The position numbers and the translations under genes are program-made. Shown piece after piece: positions 24,479 through 34,200 of a stretch of 64,000 nucleotides of DNA. Positions within the stretch are counted from its first letter, which is position 1. Each line of letters starts with the position of its first letter. The notes below the pieces were generated by a model. That model made no database searches and was not told the origin of the DNA. It was given only the letters and a program-made list of their open reading frames with translations. The stretch covers positions 4,103,089-4,167,088 of the forward strand of contig CM065683.1 of assembly GCA_017654935.2 (NCBI GenBank). Direction: 5' to 3'. Source of the stretch: Phymorhynchus buccinoides (taxonomy: Eukaryota; Mollusca; Gastropoda; Neogastropoda; Raphitomidae).

Positions 24479-24729
24479 TACACACACACATAAATGAGCG
24501 CATAGCCAAATAAACACACACACACGCGCACGTGCGACACACACACACGCGTGCGTGCGACACACATGCGCGCGCATCCCTATCTGGTGCATTTGTGCCA
24601 TAGTGTTCAAGTGCTTCGGCTGTTGGGACGATCCCTGGAGTCTTTTAGCCAGGGTACGACAGCAACAACTACTGCTCCTGTTACTCTTCCTCCTCCTCCT
24701 CCTCCTCCTCTTCCTCCTCCTCCTCCTCC

Positions 24730-24764
<35 letters not shown>

Positions 24765-24801
24765 CTCCCTCCTCCTCCTCCTCCTCCTCCTCCTCCTCCT
24801 C

Positions 24802-24850
<49 letters not shown>

Positions 24851-27800
24851 AACTACTGCTATTATCAAAAGCTGTGTGTGTGTGCTGTTAATAATGGTCC
24901 TTAATCTGGTCAATGCACTATAATGAAAATGATGCAGACATTGATATGATAATATTGTCTTTCTTTTCTTTAATAGTAACAATGGCTCTTCAGAGCTCCC
25001 AGGGACCCCATTTGGGGGTCTATGAAGTACTAAAGTTCTAAAGGACCCTCTAAAAGAATGTGCAGGGGGTCCCAGGGATGCACTAGAAAAATTCTTTTTA
25101 GCATTCGCAATGCCACTGGGACCCTCTATCCCGCCTCTAGGACCCTCTATGCTGTAAGTGAAGGAGTCCCAGGGACCCCTTGTTTTGAGGGACGATTGGG
25201 AGCCCTGCTCTTGACCTTTGCTCAAATGGCTTTTATCATTGGTTGACGTTAGCCATGTAGTAGGGGCCAACAGTAACATGAGAGCCGTACAATAGATGAT
25301 TTTCTACAGTAATGGAACATCACGGTACAGCTTAGTCTCTTGTGGAAGACTATGACTCTCCAACGAGGGGGCCCTTGGCACCGGCTCTGGTGCTGCAGCC
25401 AAAGGGATGGGTTGGCCTTTGGGGACCTTCCCCAACACCAGCTGTGTCCTCAAATCCCTTTGGCCGAGAGAGTGGGGATGTACCCTGGGCAAGGCATCTC
25501 CACTATAAACACATTCTAGCCCAGCCCGCCAGAATAGCATCTGCCCCCTCTGCTATCTGGCAGTCATTGTCGGAAACGACTGACCAGCATACTTCTTCTT
25601 CTTCTTCGATCACTCACTCAGACCTGTCAATTATGAGCGCAGATGCGTCATGCTGCCATTATGCGCCTAACTAAGAAATAATTCGGCCCAGCAAGTCCGA
25701 CTTCGGCTGGAGGAAATCTTTTTGAAAAATGTTTCTTGAAAAAAGGCCGAAGAATGGACCGGTAAGGCAGAAAGATAATAGATGACAGTAAGCAAAGGGA
25801 AAAGGCAGAGTCAAAGAGAGTGGCAGATTAGAGGAAGTTACAAGCACAGAACTTCCAGAAGGTGGGGGAACTATTTATGCAAAAGACACCCCCCCACCCC
25901 ACCGGTATCCTCACGGGGAGTGACTAGCATACAACAATGACTGTGTTTATACTGTGCAGGGAGGACATCTTGGTGATGATCCACCAGATCCTGGTCACCT
26001 CTCTGCAGCAGAGAGAGAGAGAGAGGTGGAGAGCGTCACTGAGTTCTGTGTTTTCCTATGCAAGGAGGACATCTTGGTGATGATCCACCAGATCCTGGTC
26101 ACCTCTCTGCAGCAGAGAGAGAGAGGTGGAGAGCGTCAGTGAGTTCTGTGTTTATACTGTACAGGGCAGACATCTTGGTGAAGATCCACCAGATCCTGGC
26201 CACCGCTCTGCAGCAGAGAGAGAGAGAGAGGTGGAGAGCGTCACTGAGTTCTGTGTTTTGCTATGCAAGGAGGACATCTTGGTGATGATTCACCAGATCC
26301 TGGACACCGCTCTGCAGCAGAGAGAGGTGGAGAGCGTCACTGAGTTCTGTGTTTTCCTATGCAAGGAGGACATCTTGGTGATGATCCACCAGATCCTGGT
26401 CACCTCTCTGCAGCAGAGAGAGAGGTGGAGAACATCAGTGAGGTCTGTGTTTATACTGTACAGGGCAGACATCTTGGTGATGATCCACCAGATCCTGGTC
26501 ACCTCTCTGCAGCAGAGAGAGAGAGGTGGAGAGCGTCAGTGTGAGTTCTGTGTTTATACTGTACAGGGCAGACATCTTGGTGATGATCCACCAGATCCTG
26601 GTCAATGCTCTGCAGCAGAGAGAGAGGTGGAGAGCGTTAGTGTGAGGTCTGTGTTTATACTGTACAGGGCAGACATCTTGGTGATGATCTACCAGATCCT
26701 GGTCAATGCTCTGCAGCAGAGAGAGAGAGGTGGAGAGTGTTAGTGTGAGGTCTGTGTTTATACTGTACAGGGCAGACATCTTGGTGATGATCCACCAGAT
26801 CCTGGTCAATGCTCTGCAGCAGAGAGAGAGAGGTGGAGAGCGTTAGTGTGAGGTCTGTGTTTATACTGTACAGGGCAGACATCTTGGTGATGATCCACCA
26901 GATCCTGGTCACCTCTCTGCAGCAGAGAGAGAGGTGGAGAGCGTCAGTGAGGTCTGTGTTTATACTGTACAGGGCAGACATCTTGGTGATGATCCACCAG
27001 ATCCTGGTCACCTCTCTGCAGCAGAGAGAGAGAGGTGGAGAGCGTTAGTGTGAGGTCTGTGTTTATACTGTACAGGGCAGACATCTTGGTGATGATCCAC
27101 CAGATCCTGGTCAATGCTCTGCAGCAGAGAGAGAGGTGGAGAGTGTTAGTGTGAGGTCTGTGTTTATACTGTACAGGGCAGACATCTTGGTGATGATCCA
27201 CCAGATCCTGGTCAATGCTCTGCAGCAGAGAGAGAGAGGTGGAGAGTGTTAGTGTGAGGTCTGTGTTTATACTGTACAGGGCAGACATCTTGGTGATGAT
27301 CCACCAGATCCTGGTCAATGCTCTGCAGCAGAGAGAGAGAGGTGGAGAGCGTTAGTGTGAGGTCTGTGTTTATACTGTACAGGGCGGACATCTTGGTGAT
27401 GATCCACCAGATCCTGGTCACCTCTCTGCAGCAGAGAGAGAGGTGGAGAGCGTCAGTGAGGTCTGTGTTTATACTGTACAGGGCAGACATCTTGGTGATG
27501 ATCCACCAGATCCTGGTCAACGCTCTGCAGCAGGGAGAGGTGGAGAGCATCAGTGAGTTCTCCATGGTGGTGTTTGACGAGTGCCACCACACCAACTTCG
27601 ACCACCCCTTCAACTGCATCATGCACCGATACATGGGCCTCAAGCACAGGGACGCTAATGCCAGCGACAGTGTCGACGATGACTCCGTGCCACTGCCGCA
27701 GGTTGGTTCGTTTTAACAGGTTCCGTGCTCGCTGCGTCATGGGCCTCAAACACAGAGACACTAATGCCAGCAACAGTGACAATGACAACTCACTGCCACT

Positions 27801-28970
27801 GCCGCAGGTTGGTCCGTTTTGACAGGTTTCATGCTCGTTGCGTCATGCCACGAATACTCAAACACAGATGCTAAGGAGGCGCACTGGTTCGAACCCAGCT
27901 CCGTTTGCGGTGTTGTGTCCTTGGGAGAGATACTTTACTCCTATTTCCTGGTCCTTCGGATGAGACCTTAAACCTAGGTCCCATGTGCGAAAGCACGCAC
28001 AAGACTTTGCGCACATGTTAAAACCCATTCCACTACTCGGTAGGTGTTGTGCCGGTGGGATGGATGACACGAACTCACACAGCATGGCAAAACATGGGTG
28101 GCGCTGTACTAGAGCGACACGCTCTCCTGGTGGGAGCAACCCGAATTTCACAGAGACCAGTTTGTGTGACTAGAAAATACCAACAATGCTAGCAACAGTA
28201 ATGGTCAGGTCAGGTTAGGTAGGACGACTAGGCCTCACGTACGGCCTCTCAAGCGTCCTTTCTCTTGAATTGGAATTTTTTGTTGTTGTTTTTTCCTTCA
28301 GTTGGCACAGCTGTGACGGTTTTGGTAGACTATCAGTCATACTGGTATTTTAATTTACTACGGTTTGGGTCTTTGTCCAGGAGGTTTTTAAATTTGTTAG
28401 TATCAGGTGCAAGTTTTGTTTGAGCAGGAAGTGTGTTCCAGTAGTTAGCTGCTCTCTTACTAGAAAAAGTGAATGATGACTCCCTTCCCCAACCTCTCCA
28501 CAATGGCAGGTCCAGGTCTTTGCGGTTGATTCGCTTAGCTTCGTTGTTAGGGAAGTTTCTGTTAGCCTCACATCTCTACCCTTGTCACTTCGTGTTTTGG
28601 GCATGTTTGGGGCACACGGACAGAACGAAGAAGTCAAGATTTGGTATCAAAGGGAGGGAGGGTGTGGAGGAGCAGGGTGTGAAGCTTCCTTTGGCTTTTT
28701 CTTCATAGCCTGGTGCTGTGAAGTGTGTGAACAACCTCTTTAACCCTCACAAGGATTTGGTATTATTAGGTATTAGGTACTTTATAGTCACAGAGGCGTC
28801 TCTGTGAAATTCGGGTTGCTCCCACCTGGAGAGCGCGTCGCAGCCAGAGGCGCGCCACCCAATTTGTTTTTTGGGTTTTTTGCATGCGATTTATGTGTGA
28901 CTGATGAGGAAGCAAAGGGTGGGGTGGGGTGGTAACTCGGTTTAACGTATGCTAAGTGCATGGGCACATG

Positions 28971-29001
<31 letters not shown>

Positions 29002-30335
29002 TCCACATTCAGACCGTAAGGCCTGGTGCAAAGTGAGAGGAAAAAATCCCCTGTACCCAGGTTCGAACTCGGGTTTACTTGACACGAAGCGAACGCGCTA
29101 CCACCGCCATTGTTTTTCCCCACGTTATTGTTGCTATGTGTATTACAAAATGGAGAGGGAAGGAAGAAGAAAGTAGACCATTGACAACACCCTTCATTGC
29201 CTCTGGGTTCTTAAGCATGCGCAAAATGCTTGAGCAATCAGGACCTTGGTTTTATGTCTACCAAAGATCCGTATTGTGATACTCTATGTGAATGCAATGT
29301 AACACTAATTTAGCGCAATGTATGCAACACTAAGAAGAATATAATTACTCAAGAAATTTTACCATTGACATCTCCCTTCTTTTCATTGCCATTGGGTTCT
29401 TTTATACACTTCATTGCATGAGCGCTAGGGACCTCATGTTTGTTCTCTCTTCCAAAGATACGTGTTGACACTTACTCGAATGTCCAGGGATGAAATACAG
29501 ATGGAACTTTCAGCCCACTTTCTTCCATTTGCATTAGTGCCCATTGACTGTTACTCCTTCAAGTTGCATAACACAATCTAGCCGACAGCTCGCGTCGGAG
29601 CTCTACTTCCCTCACAGCAGTTCCGCCCCACACAAAATCAAGCTATTTAGTTAAAAGCCTGAATCTAGAAATCTTAGATAAAAACTGTACCAAGCTTTTG
29701 TCTGTAAAGATATTTTGGCTGTATGCTCTACATAGTATTTCAAATATATTTCTTCCCTCAGATTTATGGTAAAAACTTATTTTTGTGAGCAGTATCAATC
29801 AACATATCTAGTAGAAATAATATACTTAGTATCACAAACATAAATAAGATTGCCTATGAGTGAAAATCTAGCAATATCCACTGACTATAAGTAATCTTGT
29901 CACATACTACAACATATTCTCGACTGTTATTTATGAAAAGTTACTTATAGTTAACTAAAGTTTGCTTGAAAAAAACTTATGAAAATATAGATAAACTAAA
30001 ATGTTCCTCCCGAAACAGCTGTGCCCTAGTGCCGCATAGCAGCGCCCAGTGACTTGCCCACGACATATTTTGGCACTTTTCTTTTACGATAGCTAAATAA
30101 TAACCAGCAATAAAGTGTTTGGTATCAAAAGCAAGAGCAAACACGGAACTACTCGGCTATGGTAACGTTTATCCAATGGCTGATAATGTGTAACCATGGT
30201 GTTCTCTTAAAATAACAAAGGTTACAGAGTAAAAAAAGCTAAACGTGTTTCCATTCTCTTGTGTTCCGCACAATACCAAAATAGGGGTAAAAAGGGGAAA
30301 CAAAGTTTCACTCTTGCCTTCAAATCATCCAGGAA

Positions 30336-30383
<48 letters not shown>

Positions 30384-30650
30384 CATGAAAGAAAAATCTC
30401 AGTGAATAGCCAGCTCCGTACCCCTAATCTGAAGGACTGAAAAGTTAGTGCTTTATGAAAGCAAACTATATATATATATATATACAGAAAAAGATAACAG
30501 CCGCACAAGCCAAACTTCCCACTCCACACAACTCTGTAGGACTAAAAAGTTGCATTGAAATGCCGAATTGATGAAACTTTTCTGTATATAATGTATGAAT
30601 TTGTGAACTTCAGAAACCAGTTAACGTTATAAAATATTCTGTGTTCCTTT

Positions 30651-30681
<31 letters not shown>

Positions 30682-31181
30682 TAAAAATAGTAAAATGTGC
30701 TGATTTACTTTTTCTCCCAATGGGGGAGAGACAGTGCCTTATGCAAAGACAGCTGTTTCGTCTTTGAGAAAGACTCTTCAGTCTGCATATCGGCCTGCAA
30801 AGAATGTCAACAATAATAAAGTTTTACGCCCTGTCCACAGTGAACATTCAAACTGAGCTAGAAGACCTTCCCCAAGAGAAAGGTTGTCCTCTTTGCACCA
30901 GATCGAAAGTCCACAATAAAAGCAAACCAGCACAAAGTTAAACCAGAAAAAGTAAAAAGCTTATGTAAAATGAACAAAATAATAATGTTCTGAAATTTTA
31001 ATTTAAAAAAACCTAATAGACCTGACTAAAGAGGGCAAACTACTGAGGTGATATCCAAATTAAGGATAAAAATAGTAGTTATATATATATATATACACAG
31101 TAGTAACTTCGAATGTAGATCGATAAAGCTATAAAGCGAAACGTCTCGTCCAAGTTTTGTTGTTGTTTTGATTTTTTCACT

Positions 31182-31252
<71 letters not shown>

Positions 31253-34200
31253 AGGAATCCGAGAAGAGTTGTGGTGTGCTGTTGTTTTCGCTGTAAGTAG
31301 TATGAAAGAAAAATCTCAGTGAATAGCCAGCTTGTATATATATACAAGAATAATGAACAACCTCACACTCATGTCTTGGATAGCTCCTTTATTTCATTTC
31401 AAATTTTCGCCTATTGCAATAGGCTTCTTCAGGCTCCTGACCCACGCAAAACTGTGTATATATATATATACAGACAAACCCCTATTTTACGACCCTCTGT
31501 TAAGCAACCACCTCTCATTTGAGACCGGATTTGTTGGCACAGATGCATTTTACTATGTAAACGACCTCTCTTAAACGACTTCCTCTAAAATGAGACTTAC
31601 GACCGCCATTTTGTTGGTTTTTATGACCGTTGCTGTCGTCTGCATAGACTTCGAACAAAGGGAAACAACCATGGTCAAGGGCCTGAAAGCGGAGTCGCTT
31701 CCCTTGTTGTAGAAAAGATGGCGGAGAGCGTAGGAAAAGCACGAAAACCACTGACTTTGGATGAGAGTGGAGGTGATTAAAAGAAGTTGGCAAAGTGAAA
31801 CTGTAATATCGATTGCACAATCCTATGGAGTTGGAAAGACCCAAATCCAGTTTTAATATGTCATTGTATGTGTGCATGAAGAAGAGAGTATGAACTGTGC
31901 TGAACTTTTTCTTTCTACGGCTGCCAGTGAAAACCTCCGTCATATGACCCCTCCAATTTACGACCGATTTTTCCAGACATTTTGGAAGTCTTAAAATAGA
32001 GGTTTGTCTTTATATATATATATATATACGAGAGAACACTAACACACGACACGATATAAACTGTTTGCGCCAGCCAAATTCCTGACTGCTTAGTCAGGAA
32101 AACCCATTCCGGGTTCAACATTCCAAAGCCACATTCTTGCACATGCAGGGGTTAGAGACATAAATAAAAAAATAGAAATAAAAAAAATAGCAACGACAAC
32201 CTTGCTAAGACATCCATACAACGTACAACAGAGGTTGCTTCCCTTATGCCGAAAATAGGAGAGAATAAGAATTTTTTGTACTTCAGTCAGCCAGCAAGGG
32301 CTGCAGGTTATGGCCCAGCCAGCAGCAACATGAGACCAGTTCGTCAAGAAAAGGATAATGTTTAAAACAATAACATGAATTATATTTACTCAAGATTTTA
32401 TTTTGTTTCTCCCCTCGTTGCCTTAAAAACTGACCCCGATGTACCCCAGGTGGTGGGGATGACGGCGTCGGTGGGGGTGGGCAAGGCGGGTAGCCAGGAT
32501 CAGGCGCGCAGACACATCCAGAAGCTGTGTGCCCACCTGGACGCTGACGACATCTGTACCGTCATCAGCCACACCGACGAACTAGCCAAGTTCTCCAACG
32601 ACCCCAAGTATGGTGAGTGTTTAACGCTGACCACATCTGTACCGTCAGCAGCCACACCCAGGAGCTAGCCAAGTTCTCCAACGACCCCAAATATGGTAAG
32701 TGTTTAACGCTGACCACATCTGTACCGTCAGCAGCCACACCCAGGAGCTAGCCAAGTTCTCCAACGACCCCAAATATGGTGAGTGTTTAACGCTGACCAC
32801 ATCTGTACCATCAGCAGCCACACCCAGGAGCTAGCCAAGTTCTGCAACGACCCCAAGTATAGTAAGTGTAGTAAGCGGTAAATATGGTAAGTGTTTAATG
32901 CTGAGCACATCTGTACCGTCAGCAGCCACACCCAGGAGCTAGCCAAGTTCTCCAACGACCCCAAGTATGGTTAGTGTGTACATGCCCCACCCTTTTCGCT
33001 TTTCAAAAGCCCAAACAGATTACAGTTGTCCCTTTTGTTCCAACACTAACGAATATGAATACCTTTTTCTCCTTATTTATCCCAAATATAATACTCTACG
33101 AAAGCTGTTCTTGCCCAAGAAAATTTTCACTAATCCCACGAAATTTAAAATGTTGATGCTTTTAGCAAGCCCTAAACACACATGTAGTCTTGCCAATTTT
33201 ATTTCCAAAGCATAACGTAATGCACGGTTATTCTTATTCACGAAGTTGTCCATTCTTTGACATTGGTGTGTTTTTAGACTGTTGTTACTGCAATGGTATA
33301 ATGTTGTTGCTTCATGTTTGGTAATCATTATTTTGATTTGATAACCGTTTTGATAACTTATATGTATGCTATTGATTGCATTTTGTGTGGGGGTTTTCTG
33401 GGTTTTTTTTTATACGTATTCCCCTCCCCCCTTTTCCCTATATGACATGGGCAGATGGCCTTGGTCATTACATTTTCGTTGATCGTTGATTGTTAAAAAA
33501 AGTATGATAAGTGTGCCAGTCTCTTATTTCCCACTGTGACTTTACATGCCTGTACATGAGTATCTGCGTGCATGCATGTGAGATTCCTTGCCCCCCCTCT
33601 CTCTCTCTCCTTCCTTCCCTCCTCTCTTCTCTCCCTATCGTTCTCTCTGTTTCTCTCTTCCCTCTCTCGCCTTCTCTTTAACCCTTTTGCTTTAGGCGTG
33701 TGGCACATTTATAAAAGCAGTTAATTCTGAAGTGAACTGTTTTAATGATCATGTTTTTACAACTTGAGGCACACAGAAAGTTTTATGTTTACGTGCTGTT
33801 CAGATGTGGAATAATCTACCAATTAACAAAATTTAAAAGTTTTGATGAATAAACAAAGCCATTCCTTAAAAAAACCCACCACTGTTTGATTAGTTTTAGT
33901 TTAAGGAGACGCAAACTACTTTAAAAGAAAAAAGTAAAAAAAGTTGAAAGTCAAATTAACTGAGAAGGGCTGTAAAAGGGCAGCGAGGCCTATGAATAGC
34001 CCTATATCTACCTGCCTACCTACTTGTACTAGGTAGAGCGTTGTGGGGTTTTTTTTCTCTGGTTTTTTTCTCTCGAGAATTATGACTTTGTATAGCAGAG
34101 GATGCAACCCGCACTTCTGGAGGACTGGACTGGAATTTATTGTTGACATACCTTGCCCAGGGTACATCCTCACTCTCACGGCTAAAAGCCTTCAGTTGAG

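Noticed and set aside
24344..25279. 311-codon minus-strand open frame
   Set aside because: It runs through (CT)n, (CTC)n, (CTA)n and a MITE; no domain.
26126..27318. Open frames over the exon 9 array, including minus-strand ones, as separate genes
   Set aside because: They are readings through tandem copies of one exon edge; unit lengths of 101, 103 and 104 bp break the coding frame repeatedly.
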